A stretch of DNA of 35,538 bases from Saprospiraceae bacterium (GTDB lineage Bacteria > Bacteroidota > Bacteroidia > Chitinophagales > Saprospiraceae). The stretch spans positions 1 through 35,538 of the forward strand of contig JALWRC010000103.1 in NCBI GenBank assembly GCA_027080725.1, in the 5' to 3' direction. Below the pieces are notes generated by a model that had not been told where the DNA came from, searched no databases, and saw nothing but the letters and a program-made list of their open reading frames with translations. Positions 26,878 to 34,742 of the stretch are shown here, in pieces (the stretch's first letter is position 1; the number at the start of each line of letters is the position of its first letter). A program made the translations under genes and the position numbers.

Positions 26878-28098
26878 ATGAAGATTCTCCAACTCTGTAA
26901 AAAATTCCCATATCCGACCAAAGACGGAGAATCTGTAGCCATTATTAATATTGCTTCTGCTATGAAATCGTTGGGATGCGAGTTGCATTTACTGGCGATG
27001 AATACGACCAAACACTATGTGGAAGATATAGAAGCCATTCGTTCCCTGGATATTTATAGTGAAGTGCATGCCGTCGAGATTGACAATCGACTACATATCA
27101 AAGATGCAGCCATCCATCTACTGGCCGGCGAATCCTATCATATAGCCCGCTTCAAATCTGAAGAGTTTAATGATAAGCTTATAGAATTACTACGACAGAA
27201 CGACTATGATGTGGTTCAGATGGAGACGGTTTACCTCTCCCATTACGTCGATACAGTCAAGACCCATTCTTCTGCTTTGATCTCCTTACGCGCCCATAAC
27301 ATCGAGCATGAGATATGGGACCGCATCACCCATAACACCTCCTTCCTCCCGAAAAAATGGTATGTGGGGAAGTTGACTTCACAGTTGAGAAAATACGAGA
27401 TAGAACACTTGAATAAATACGATTTTATCGCTGCGATATCCAACAAGGATCTCATTAACATCAAGAGTCTGGGGTATAAGAATGGTGCTATCTTTACCCC
27501 GGTAGGGGTGGATACTGCTTCGATTGACTTCCGGCCGAAGGAGGTCTTGCCGGACCGGTTTAAAATCGGCTTCATTGGTTCACTGGACTGGATGCCCAAT
27601 CTCGCCGGTGTTCAGTGGCTTATCCGAGAAGTTTGGCCGGCATTAAAGGCGGCATATCCGCATGTAGAGCTGCATATAGCAGGGCGCAATACCCCTAAAT
27701 CCATCCGCCAACTCCAAGGCGAACGCCTCCACGTCCATGGCGAAATCGAAGATGCTGCCGCATTTGTCAAGAGCTGTGATACGATGGTCGTACCCCTGTT
27801 TAGCGGCAGTGGGATGCGGGTAAAGATTATCGAATCCATGACCCTCGGGTGCCCTACTGTGACGACCTCTGTCGGACTCGAAGGGATTAATGCAAAACAC
27901 CGCTCCCATATTGCCATTGCCAACACCAAAGAGGAATTTATCAGCGAATTGTCCAGACTCGTCGACTCTCCTGATTATCGCCAATCCCTGGCACAAAATG
28001 CCTACCATTTCATACAAGAAAACTTCGATAATCTCAAACTCGCCCGCGAGCTCTTTGACCAATATGAGCAGCACATCGCCAAGAAGCAGGAGAGGTAG
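26878..28098 (+). CDS. Glycosyltransferase family 4-type (GT-B fold)
   Basis: 406 residues. The N-terminal Rossmann domain begins MKILQLCKKFPYPTKDGESV, a form found in surface-polysaccharide glycosyltransferases. The C-terminal domain has FKIGFIGSLDWMPNLAGVQW, VELHIAGRN and the donor-binding segment VPLFSGSGMRVKIIESMTLG, with the conserved Glu that contacts the nucleotide sugar. No signal peptide or membrane helix. Sugar and acceptor are unknown, and no polysaccharide cluster surrounds it. A copy of the recurring word ACCATTTCATACAAGAAAA (28004-28022) encodes the YHFIQEN segment near the C-terminus. Confidence 0.88.
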   Translation: MKILQLCKKFPYPTKDGESVAIINIASAMKSLGCELHLLAMNTTKHYVEDIEAIRSLDIYSEVHAVEIDNRLHIKDAAIHLLAGESYHIARFKSEEFNDKLIELLRQNDYDVVQMETVYLSHYVDTVKTHSSALISLRAHNIEHEIWDRITHNTSFLPKKWYVGKLTSQLRKYEIEHLNKYDFIAAISNKDLINIKSLGYKNGAIFTPVGVDTASIDFRPKEVLPDRFKIGFIGSLDWMPNLAGVQWLIREVWPALKAAYPHVELHIAGRNTPKSIRQLQGERLHVHGEIEDAAAFVKSCDTMVVPLFSGSGMRVKIIESMTLGCPTVTTSVGLEGINAKHRSHIAIANTKEEFISELSRLVDSPDYRQSLAQNAYHFIQENFDNLKLARELFDQYEQHIAKKQER

Positions 28099-28104
28099 GG
28101 CCAC

Positions 28105-28752
28105 TCAAAATCCGTTGCGATTATAATTTTTAGTGTACGGCATGCTTTTACTGGCCATGGCCATTAAATTGTCGACCAGCCGGGATGGCGATGAACCCAA
28201 TCCGCCACTGAATTGATGATCAAACTTCCAAATGAGTTTTGTCTTCGAACAATCATGGATGGACATAGAGACCCGTACCTCATTGGTCGACCCGGACACT
28301 CCAAAGAGGACGGCAGTCGCAATGGCTGCACCTTGTGATAGGGGCTTCGATAGGGCAAAATTGGAAGAAATAATGCCGTCCACACCCAATAGCTGACAAA
28401 TTTCACCTTTGGTTAGCAAAGAGTCGGGATATCCGGCGCGTTTTAACAGGATGTTGGTTTTCTCTACATCCTGAATTTCTTGAATGATTTGTCGTTTCAT
28501 TTTGCGCTTAAGGAGCCAGGCGTATATCTCTTGCTGGAAATTGTAGGATTCCGTTCTTTGCTGTTCTTTTAGGGCTTCCGCCTCTACTTTTTTGGATGCG
28601 GAAATAGACACTGTTGGAGGAAGTATTGCAATGGTGTGCTGAATGTGGGCCAAATATCGTGCATCTTCCGAGTAATATACTTTCGCACACGATACTAAAC
28701 ATAACACAATCAAAAAGGGAAGTAAGTTGCGAGGCTTTATTCGGTTTATCAT
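28105..28752 (-). CDS. Predicted lipoprotein of unknown function
   Basis: 215 residues from the ATG at 28752, chosen because a lipoprotein signal peptide starts there (basic N-region, hydrophobic core, LVSC with Cys22); an opening at 28779 would add nine residues. The mature part begins with a β-strand-like HTIAILPPTVSIS, then a helical, basic stretch (LLKRKMKRQIIQEIQDVEK), then LLGVDGIISSNFALSKPLSQ and VRVSMSIHDCSKTKLIWKFD. This layout resembles lipoproteins of the TolB-N/CsgG-like or GNA1162 type, but I cannot assign a family. It is convergent with the glycosyltransferase, with a 6-bp gap. Confidence 0.75.
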   Translation of the reverse strand: MINRIKPRNLLPFLIVLCLVSCAKVYYSEDARYLAHIQHTIAILPPTVSISASKKVEAEALKEQQRTESYNFQQEIYAWLLKRKMKRQIIQEIQDVEKTNILLKRAGYPDSLLTKGEICQLLGVDGIISSNFALSKPLSQGAAIATAVLFGVSGSTNEVRVSMSIHDCSKTKLIWKFDHQFSGGLGSSPSRLVDNLMAMASKSMPYTKNYNRNGF

Positions 28753-28790
28753 CTTATATTTATTTTGTTCCTGTAGCACTAGTTAGAGGT

Positions 28791-28827
28791 CAATAAAATG
28801 AAGGTCCCCGTATCGCCCGGGGACCTT
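28791..28827 (-). terminator. Intrinsic terminator of the small exported-protein gene
   Basis: A 10-bp stem AAGGTCCCCG/CGGGGACCTT (28801-28810 and 28818-28827) with a 7-nt loop. Read on the minus strand it lies 28 bp after the stop at 28856 and is followed by CATTTTATTG. Confidence 0.75.
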
Positions 28828-28855
28828 ATCCAATATTAATATCGAGAAAAAATAT

Positions 28856-29221
28856 CTACCAGGGTTTCTTCTTGCGAATATAGGTCTTGTTGCCATTGCT
28901 GTTGATATAGTATTGGCCACCCCGAGGGCCTTCGTAAATCGTCCTTCCCGTCGAGTAATCCGTGGAGGAGGAGTTGTAATTGTTGTAATACGAACTGTTG
29001 TAGTCGATTTGCTGAATTTCATACATTCCGACATTGGGATTTTGGTCATGTCGGTCGTAATAATTCATTACACCATCGTTATCCCGGTCTTCCCAAAGGT
29101 TCTCCGACGATTTGTACGAGTGGCCGTACGCATCCTTGAAGAGATAATTGGAGTGATTTTGGGCATGAAGTCCCGCAGAAAAAAAGAAAAATACCGTTAA
29201 GAATAAAAAATAACTTTTCAT
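28856..29221 (-). CDS. Small exported protein with PBCV-type basic adaptor-like C-terminus
   Basis: 121 residues. The signal peptide is about residues 1-20 (MKSYFLFLTVFFFFSAGLHA). Residues 46-62 hold a calcium-binding-like acidic repeat (DRDNDGVMNYYDRHDQN), similar to thrombospondin type-3 repeats. Residues 66-92 are rich in Tyr, Asn and Ser. The C-terminus, IYEGPRGGQYYINSNGNKTYI then RKKKP, resembles the short 'PBCV-specific basic adaptor' motif found at the ends of various Bacteroidota and viral proteins. The function is unknown; location is presumably periplasmic or extracellular. It has its own terminator and a candidate promoter at 29287. Confidence 0.75.
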   Translation of the reverse strand: MKSYFLFLTVFFFFSAGLHAQNHSNYLFKDAYGHSYKSSENLWEDRDNDGVMNYYDRHDQNPNVGMYEIQQIDYNSSYYNNYNSSSTDYSTGRTIYEGPRGGQYYINSNGNKTYIRKKKPW

Positions 29222-29286
29222 AGCGTTAAAATTTTTAATGTAATGCCTACTCTAAACAATTTTCGGCTTCCTTGTTGATTATGTGG

Positions 29287-29294
29287 CAAAGATA
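29287..29294 (-). promoter_or_regulatory. Candidate -7 promoter box for the small exported-protein gene
   Basis: On the minus strand TATCTTTG matches TAnnTTTG, 66 nt before the ATG at 29221. No TTG lies at the usual -33 distance. Confidence 0.4.
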
Positions 29295-29420
29295 TCGACC
29301 CGGGTGCAGGCTTTTTGCAGTGTTGAATAAATGCAAGCTGTTATTTTTCCCGGATTGCAAAAAAAAAGGCACTGATTGATTTGCTTTTTAATAAGGTGTT
29401 GCACCTTGAAGTAATAATGC

Positions 29421-30596
29421 TCACTTCACTACTTCTTTCAACCATTGGTAATACTCTCTCGAACCCAGTTTTTTGCCGATGTACAAAAAAAGAGCTTGGT
29501 ATTGTTGATCATACCACTTGGTCAATAACTGACATTTTTCAACTATTTCAAGTCTCGAGTAGGCTATACTCCAAATATTGGTTCTATTGTAGTGATCCTT
29601 GAGTTCAAGAATGAATTTTTTCTTCGTTTGATTAAAATCCGGGATGTCAGGCCATTCTAGATCGATGTGGCTCACTTTAAGATGCCTCAGTTGCTCTATG
29701 CTGTACAAGACATAGTCAAAGGTGCGCCTTGGCAATTTCGGGAATACCGGTCTGCGATATACCTCATCCTCATCCTCATAAAAGGGAACAGGGAGTGGTT
29801 CTTCTTCAACCGGTTTGTGCATGGGGACTACTTCTTCCCACTCACTTACCTCTTTCCACAAAGGATCTTCATCGTAAATAAAAGGAGTGGGTGGGATGAA
29901 TTCCGGTTCATCAAGAGGAGGTGTGGTGTTAAGGAGGGGCAGGGTCGTCATGGCGAGTTGCCAGGAGTCCGCAACAAAGACCCTGCGAAAATCCTCCAAT
30001 AACTGCTCTTCCGTTATGGTGAAGTCCGGGTTTTCGTCGAGTAACCAACCCGTAAACTCAGCGCGGCGCCTAGCGGCAAAAAGGTTGGTGTAGTGGTCTT
30101 TTGCCCAGTGGGTGATGACTGATGAGGGCTTAGGGTACCTCAATACCCTGTTGAGTACATGTGTATTGAGCAGCGCATATTGACAAAGCCATTGTTCTTC
30201 TTCCGTCGTCAGGGGCACTTCCCTTAATAGTCCGTTGATGAGTTCCGCAGCTTCTTTGCGTCGTCGTTCATTTTCAGATGGATACCCTTCCAACACGACT
30301 ATCTTTTGAAAGAGCCGGAAGATTTTTCGTCTCGAATCCAGTGGGATATCCGCTCTGTCCGGCGCCTTTTTGAAATAGGTATGTGCTTTTTCCAAAAGAG
30401 AGAACCGGTTGATTTTTTGGTCGCTATCCCACAATTCGTAGGTCAAATCGATGAGGGATTGCATGACCTTGGGGTTGTATTGACAATAGGGGAGAGCTGC
30501 CCGGTGCTTTTTGAAATCCGTGTAGGAACTTATCAGCTGATCTTCCGGATAGCGGTTTTCCAATTTGTATATTTCACGGTTTATTTTGTGTTTCAT
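29421..30596 (-). CDS. Hypothetical protein co-transcribed with rmuC
   Basis: 391 residues, cytoplasmic, with no signal peptide and no recognised domain. It is helical and rich in charged and aromatic residues. A central linker (about residues 225-290: LDEPEFIPPTPFIYDEDPLW, VEEEPLPVPFYEDEDEVYRR) is acidic and proline-rich, and separates an N-terminal helical part from a C-terminal part (KKFILELKDHYNRTNIWSIA, YIGKKLGSREYYQWLKE). The start is 11 bp after the rmuC stop on the same strand, so they are almost certainly one transcript. A link to DNA handling through RmuC is inference only. Confidence 0.75.
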   Translation of the reverse strand: MKHKINREIYKLENRYPEDQLISSYTDFKKHRAALPYCQYNPKVMQSLIDLTYELWDSDQKINRFSLLEKAHTYFKKAPDRADIPLDSRRKIFRLFQKIVVLEGYPSENERRRKEAAELINGLLREVPLTTEEEQWLCQYALLNTHVLNRVLRYPKPSSVITHWAKDHYTNLFAARRRAEFTGWLLDENPDFTITEEQLLEDFRRVFVADSWQLAMTTLPLLNTTPPLDEPEFIPPTPFIYDEDPLWKEVSEWEEVVPMHKPVEEEPLPVPFYEDEDEVYRRPVFPKLPRRTFDYVLYSIEQLRHLKVSHIDLEWPDIPDFNQTKKKFILELKDHYNRTNIWSIAYSRLEIVEKCQLLTKWYDQQYQALFLYIGKKLGSREYYQWLKEVVK

Positions 30597-30607
30597 GTCA
30601 GGGAGGG

Positions 30608-32056
30608 TTATTCTTCTTCAAGGGCCATTTGTCGCATAGTGGGAGATAGGTTTTTGGAAGCCTTGGCTCCCAATATTTTTAGATCGCTCACTTTTTTTAG
30701 GAGGTTGCCTTTGCCTGTTAGTTTGACCAATGTACGGTTATATGTTTTTTGGATAGTTTGCAGGTTTTTACCCATTTTCTCAATCTCACCGGTCAGGGCG
30801 ACAAACTGGTCGTACAATCTTCCTGCTTTGGTGGCAATCTCTATGGCATTGCGTTGCTGTCTGTCATTCTTCCACATCGAATCAACCACTCTCAGTGTGG
30901 CCAGGAGGGTAGAAGGGGTCACAATAATAATGTTTTTATCAAAAGCCTTGCCGTAGAGCTCAGGTTTTTGGTTAGCAGCAGCTGCAAACGCCGTTTCGAT
31001 AGGGATAAACATCAAGACAAAATCCGGGCTCTGGATGTCATACAGTTGTTGATAATTTTTCTTACTCAATTGGTCTATATGCTTCTCCAATGAGGCAATG
31101 TGCATTTTTATATGTGTCGCTCTTTTGTAATCGTCGTCCTCATTGACAAAATAGCTGTATGCCTTGAGGGAGACCTTAGCATCGATAATCATTTTTTTGT
31201 TGTCGGGCAAATGGAGTACAACGTCGGGAATTAACCTCCTGCCGTCTTCATTGGTTACGGATTGTTGGACGAAATATTCACGGTCTTTGGTCAGTCCTGA
31301 TTTTTCTAAGACCCTTTCAAGCACTAATTCTCCCCAATTGCCTTGCATTTTGCTGTCTCCTTTTAGTGCTTTGGTGAGATTGGTCGCATCTTCACTGAGG
31401 CGTTGGTTGAGGGTGCGAAGATCTTCGAGTTGTTTGTCCAACGCACTGTGTCTTTTGACGCTTTCCATCTGGGATTTTTCGACCTTGTCGCTAAATTCTT
31501 TGATTTTTTCCCGAAGTGGAGTGAGTAGTTTGCCGATATTTTCTTCACTTTTGCTTTCGAAGGTTTTGGCCTTTTCCTCAAGGAGTTTGGATGCGATATT
31601 CTCAAATTCAGACAGTGATTTTTTACTCAGTTTATCGAAGTCTTGTTGTTGTTTTTCAATTCGTTCCTTCAATGCAGCAAAATGTGCTTGGTTTTTGCTC
31701 AACAAGTTGTTGAGGTGGATTATTTTATCGTTTTTGTTCTCTATTTCGCCTTGAAATTGCTGAGTTTGTGTCTCTTTTTGGGATAACATGTCTTGTAGTA
31801 ATTCCATCTTCGTATTAAGTGCAGACAATTGTGATTGTTGGCTGGTGTTTTGAGCTTGTACAGCTGCGATTCTGTTTTGAAGGGTATTGTTGGAGCTTTT
31901 GGTATTGTTAAGATCATTTTCGGTGACGGCGAGCTGCCGCTTTAATGCTTCATGCGTCTTTAAGGGGATCCTGTTGGCCTTCATGACAAGAAACGTGATT
32001 ATGCCCCCACTAAATAAGGCCAATATTAAAAGTACAATAAATTCAAATTCAGACAT
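30608..32056 (-). CDS. rmuC: DNA recombination protein RmuC
   Basis: 482 residues in the usual RmuC order. An N-terminal membrane helix (residues about 5-26, FIVLLILALFSGGIITFLVM) is followed by a long coiled coil to about residue 200 (ESKSEENIGKLLTPLREKIK). The conserved domain then begins: MQGNWGELVLERVLEKSGL, RRLIPDVVLHLPDNKKMIID, AKVSLKAYSYFVNEDD, VLMFIPIETAFAAA and IIIVTPSTLLATLRVVDSMW. The domain is related to restriction-endonuclease folds (the PD-…-D.K-like pattern PDVV…IDAK is visible). In E. coli, RmuC limits rearrangements between short inverted repeats. It is the first gene of a pair with the unknown gene at 29421. Confidence 0.93.
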   Translation of the reverse strand: MSEFEFIVLLILALFSGGIITFLVMKANRIPLKTHEALKRQLAVTENDLNNTKSSNNTLQNRIAAVQAQNTSQQSQLSALNTKMELLQDMLSQKETQTQQFQGEIENKNDKIIHLNNLLSKNQAHFAALKERIEKQQQDFDKLSKKSLSEFENIASKLLEEKAKTFESKSEENIGKLLTPLREKIKEFSDKVEKSQMESVKRHSALDKQLEDLRTLNQRLSEDATNLTKALKGDSKMQGNWGELVLERVLEKSGLTKDREYFVQQSVTNEDGRRLIPDVVLHLPDNKKMIIDAKVSLKAYSYFVNEDDDYKRATHIKMHIASLEKHIDQLSKKNYQQLYDIQSPDFVLMFIPIETAFAAAANQKPELYGKAFDKNIIIVTPSTLLATLRVVDSMWKNDRQQRNAIEIATKAGRLYDQFVALTGEIEKMGKNLQTIQKTYNRTLVKLTGKGNLLKKVSDLKILGAKASKNLSPTMRQMALEEE

Positions 32057-32124
32057 GCAGAATCATTAGATTGATGAAAGTAATACAATGTATGGACAAA
32101 CTAACAGTATGTAGGAGCTATAGG

Positions 32125-32132
32125 CAAATATA
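32125..32132 (-). promoter_or_regulatory. Candidate -7 promoter box for rmuC
   Basis: On the minus strand TATATTTG matches TAnnTTTG, 69 nt before the rmuC ATG. No clear -33 TTG is seen. Confidence 0.4.
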
Positions 32133-32186
32133 CTGCTTTTTGAAGATATGAAAATATAACTTCAAACCGTTCTACGGCGGATGCTC

Positions 32187-32669
32187 CTAACCCCGGAGAT
32201 TGGCTTCTTGACTCCGCATGAAGCGCTCTATATGTCGAAGAAGTCGAATCCGGTTTCTATTGATCTTGGCTTGCAGTTCGTTGATCTCGTTGGGGAAGAG
32301 CGAATGCCTTTTTTTGACGAAATACTCCATCGGCTCGAGCAAGTCTTTAGTGGTTTGCAGGGTTAAGTCGTCATAAAATTCCATTAGGTTCATAAATAAA
32401 ATCCGGTTCATGTTCATTTTGTTGGCTATTAGAACATTCCGGTAATCAAATACGGGTTGAAATTTTGCTTCACCGTTTTGGGTAATATCTGCGCTCATAC
32501 CCGTGTCATAATACATTCTGATGGCATTGAGTGCACGCCATATTTGTTGTTTATAAGTTCCACCCCCAATGCGCCCGGAGAGGTGTTTGGGGGGATTCTT
32601 CTTTGAGACATTGATATAAATGATCCAAGCTGCGAGTACTGCGATAACGACAAATGCTAATAATTCCAT
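32187..32669 (-). CDS. Small single-pass membrane protein, unknown function
   Basis: 160 residues. One N-terminal transmembrane helix (LLAFVVIAVLAAWIIYINV) is followed by a basic stop-transfer segment (SKKNPPK) and a soluble, mostly helical domain (YKQQIWRALNAIRMYYDTG, MNRILFMNLMEFYDDLTLQT, INRNRIRLLRHIERFMRSQE). This predicts an inner-membrane protein with the domain in the cytoplasm. No family recognised. It is 130 bp upstream of rmuC on the same strand, with a promoter box between, so co-transcription is uncertain. Confidence 0.7.
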   Translation of the reverse strand: MELLAFVVIAVLAAWIIYINVSKKNPPKHLSGRIGGGTYKQQIWRALNAIRMYYDTGMSADITQNGEAKFQPVFDYRNVLIANKMNMNRILFMNLMEFYDDLTLQTTKDLLEPMEYFVKKRHSLFPNEINELQAKINRNRIRLLRHIERFMRSQEANLRG

Positions 32670-32815
32670 GGTAAATATGTTTGGGTTAATAAATTAAGAC
32701 GGTAATGTGATTTCGCCCCCTCTAGTGTGGTTGCTGATAGGATTCCGGGTATTGGATGAATAGATGCATATAGCGGGTTGAAATGTTTTGATAAATATGA
32801 AATGCTAATTATAGG

Positions 32816-33622
32816 TCATGTGTATTGCCAACCGGTAGCTGATGCAAATTTTTCGATGATTTCTATCATGTCCATTGGTAGTTTATTCATTGCGTAGTGA
32901 ATGAGTTTGGGGTCTATTTCTTTGTAGAATGCTTGGGCTATGCCTCCGGTTATGCAAGCGATCGTGTCACTATCTCCACCTAATGAAATGGCAATTCTAA
33001 TAGCACTTTCAAAGTCATCACTTTCTAAAAATGCAATGATGGATTCGGGGACAGTGCCTTGACAACTGACATCAAACCGGTAAGTCGGTCTTATGTCTAT
33101 TATTCTTCTTGAAAGATTGTAGTTGAAATTGTTTTCAATGTATTGTTTGATATGTTTTTTGCTTTCTCCCATGCGGGCGAGGAAGATTGCGGCGGCGGTT
33201 GCCTGCGCTCCTTTTATGCCCTCGGGATGGTTATGCGTTATGGCAGCGGAATATTTGGCCTCCTTTAGTGTGTCTTCAAGGGTCGCATAAAAAAAACCTA
33301 CCGGGCTCACTCGCATTGCAGCTCCATTGCCCCAGCTGTTATAAGGTCTTGGGCAAGAAATCGATATTGCCCATTGTTTAAATAAACCTCCATATCCGCG
33401 ATGGGGGTATTTATTGACCCAACGTCTTAGTATCTCAGCTTCATGTTGATAGCAAATGTTTGGATTCGCATCAAGCGTCAATAACAAATCCGCAATGGCA
33501 ATGGTCAGTACCGTATCATCGGTAAATCTAGCTTTTGGGGAGTACAGAGGGAAATCCGTTGTTTTGATATTATGCCGTTCGTATTGTGAACCGATAATGT
33601 CGCCAATTATTGCACCAATCAT
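32816..33622 (-). CDS. ADP-ribosylglycohydrolase family protein
   Basis: 268 residues. The dinuclear metal site is recognisable: FTDDTVLT with Thr34, Asp35 and Asp36 near the N-terminus, and GGDSDTIACITGGIAQAFY with Asp217, Asp219 and Thr220 near the C-terminus. NSWGNGAAMRVSPVGF and AITHNHPEGIKGAQATAAAI are also family signatures. Members (DraG, ARH types) remove ADP-ribose from proteins or nucleic acids, or cleave related ADP-ribosyl compounds. No ADP-ribosyltransferase lies beside it in the window. It is the last recognisable gene before the repeat/CRISPR island. The start at 33622 fits the family N-terminus MIGAIIGDIIGS. Confidence 0.93.
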   Translation of the reverse strand: MIGAIIGDIIGSQYERHNIKTTDFPLYSPKARFTDDTVLTIAIADLLLTLDANPNICYQHEAEILRRWVNKYPHRGYGGLFKQWAISISCPRPYNSWGNGAAMRVSPVGFFYATLEDTLKEAKYSAAITHNHPEGIKGAQATAAAIFLARMGESKKHIKQYIENNFNYNLSRRIIDIRPTYRFDVSCQGTVPESIIAFLESDDFESAIRIAISLGGDSDTIACITGGIAQAFYKEIDPKLIHYAMNKLPMDMIEIIEKFASATGWQYT

Positions 33623-33893
33623 TTGTGTGTGTGTTTTTCGTGTTTAACATTTCCTGCAGCATGTCAGGTAGGATTGCAAAGGTGGTAGTCCCGGTGCAAT
33701 CTATGTGCAGTGTGCGGTAAACTTTGTTGGGTATATCGTGATTTAGCTCCTATATTTTTCCCCTGTCTCGTGCTCTGTGGACGATACACAGGGTTCTGAC
33801 GGAGGAGAAGCGGCAGAGCATTGCGGCTTTACTTCGCCACAGCGCTTGCGTGATGAGCAATGGAGTAACGCAGAGAGATGGGGGGTGAAAGGA

Positions 33894-33911
33894 GACGCAA
33901 AGCATTGCGTC
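33894..33911. repeat. Hairpin GACGCA-AAGCAT-TGCGTC (unit 1)
   Basis: A 6-bp perfect stem with a 6-nt loop, repeated at 34047-34064. Related hairpins GCCGCA-GAGCAT-TGCGGC occur at 34128-34145 and 34209-34226, where the second base pair is changed on both sides (A-T to C-G). Confidence 0.75.
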
Positions 33912-34127
33912 TTTACAACATCCTTCTCTGTGAACGATACGCATGGTTCTGACGGAGGAGAAGCGGCAGAGCATTGCGGCTTTACTTCGCCGGAGCGCTT
34001 GCGTGATGAGCAATGGAGTAACGCAGAGAGAAGGGGGGTGAAAGGAGACGCAAAGCATTGCGTCTTTACAACATCCTTCTCCATTGTTGTGCTGTGGACG
34101 ATACACAGGGTTCTGACGGAGGAAGGA

Positions 34128-34145
34128 GCCGCAGAGCATTGCGGC
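34128..34145. repeat. Hairpin GCCGCA-GAGCAT-TGCGGC (unit 3)
   Basis: Same size and loop position as the unit 1 and 2 hairpins, with a paired substitution in the stem. An identical copy is at 34209-34226. Confidence 0.75.
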
Positions 34146-34233
34146 TTTACAACATCCTTCTCGATTGTTGCTCTGTGGACGATACACAGGGTTCTGACGG
34201 AGGAAGGAGCCGCAGAGCATTGCGGCTTTACTT

Positions 34234-34327
34234 CGCCACAGCACTTTGGCTATCGCACAAAGTGTGTGGACTCCGCATACTGCTCCTTGCTGCGCTGCGG
34301 GGCTGTTGCTCCGTTTCACTTCGGGCA
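34234..34327. repeat. Module E copy 1, 94 bp exact repeat with hairpin
   Basis: Exactly repeated at 35063-35156; its first ~47 bases recur again from 35475. It contains a hairpin at 34236-34269 in which CCAC pairs GTGG and CACTTTG pairs CAAAGTG, with a small internal loop and a 9-nt apical loop. Confidence 0.85.
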
Positions 34328-34390
34328 CAGTGCTCCGGGCAAGGAATAAATATGCGCAGCAAGCGAAGCTATTTTACCCTGAATCAAGGA

Positions 34391-34432
34391 ACTCGAACGG
34401 GAGTTATGCCTTAGCATAGTGACTGTTCGAGT
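34391..34432. ncRNA. Structured element D, copy 1 (candidate RNA hairpin)
   Basis: A 42-nt hairpin. The basal 8-bp stem is ACTCGAAC/GTTCGAGT, followed by a 3-nt left bulge (GGG), AGT/ACT, a 3-nt right bulge (GTG), then TATGC/GCATA closing a 4-nt loop (CTTA). The flanks ATCAAG before and AACACAGAG after are shared with copy 2. Whether it is transcribed is unknown, so 'ncRNA' is provisional. Confidence 0.55.
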
Positions 34433-34516
34433 AACACAGAGTCAGGGGAAAAGAGCGAGATTATGTGCATAGTTATGTCCTGCCCGTAGCACTAACCACC
34501 CCGTGGCTCAAACACC

Positions 34517-34675
34517 CTTGTTCACCTTCTAAACTGGACACATGGTTCTGACTCAACACAAAGGTCGGGGGATGATTCAACACTAGCATGTCTTAATCCT
34601 TCTAAGCTGGACGCACGGTTCTGACTGTTAGAAGATTTCCTGGCAGCAGCCAAGAAATCGTCTTAATCCTTCTAA
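34517..34675. CRISPR. Short CRISPR array 1, degraded at both ends
   Basis: One nearly intact 36-nt repeat (34590-34625, one mismatch to the array 2 repeat) lies between a degenerate repeat (34517-34552, first 8 nt altered) and a truncated one (34660-34675, only the first 16 nt). Spacers are 34553-34589 (37 nt) and 34626-34659 (34 nt). The second spacer is itself a hairpin. No cas genes are in the window. Confidence 0.8.
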
Positions 34676-34742
34676 TCGGTGCACTGCGCAAGGAGTAAAT
34701 GGAGGCAACTTAAAAGCATAGAACATTGCGGCTAAAAAAGTC

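Larger units (their letters stand above)
33772..34235. repeat. Four tandem imperfect repeat units with CRISPR-repeat-like heads
   Basis: Each unit begins with a head of the form TGTGGACGATACACAGG and then GTTCTGAC, ending at 33800, 33953, 34117 and 34198, so the unit lengths are 153, 164 and 81 bp. The head is followed by GGAGGA and a GC-rich hairpin. Units 1 and 2 are nearly identical and longer, carrying an extra block (GTGATGAGCAATGGAGTAAC and onward). The second head contains ACGCATGGTTCTGAC, exactly the last 15 nt of the CRISPR repeat. Long open frames across this region come from the repeats and show no protein-like features. Confidence 0.85.

Noticed and set aside
33777-34349. Overlapping open frames of 110-190 codons on both strands in the repeat island
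   Set aside because: They follow the tandem repeats, run in several frames at once, repeat the same peptides and show no domain or start context.
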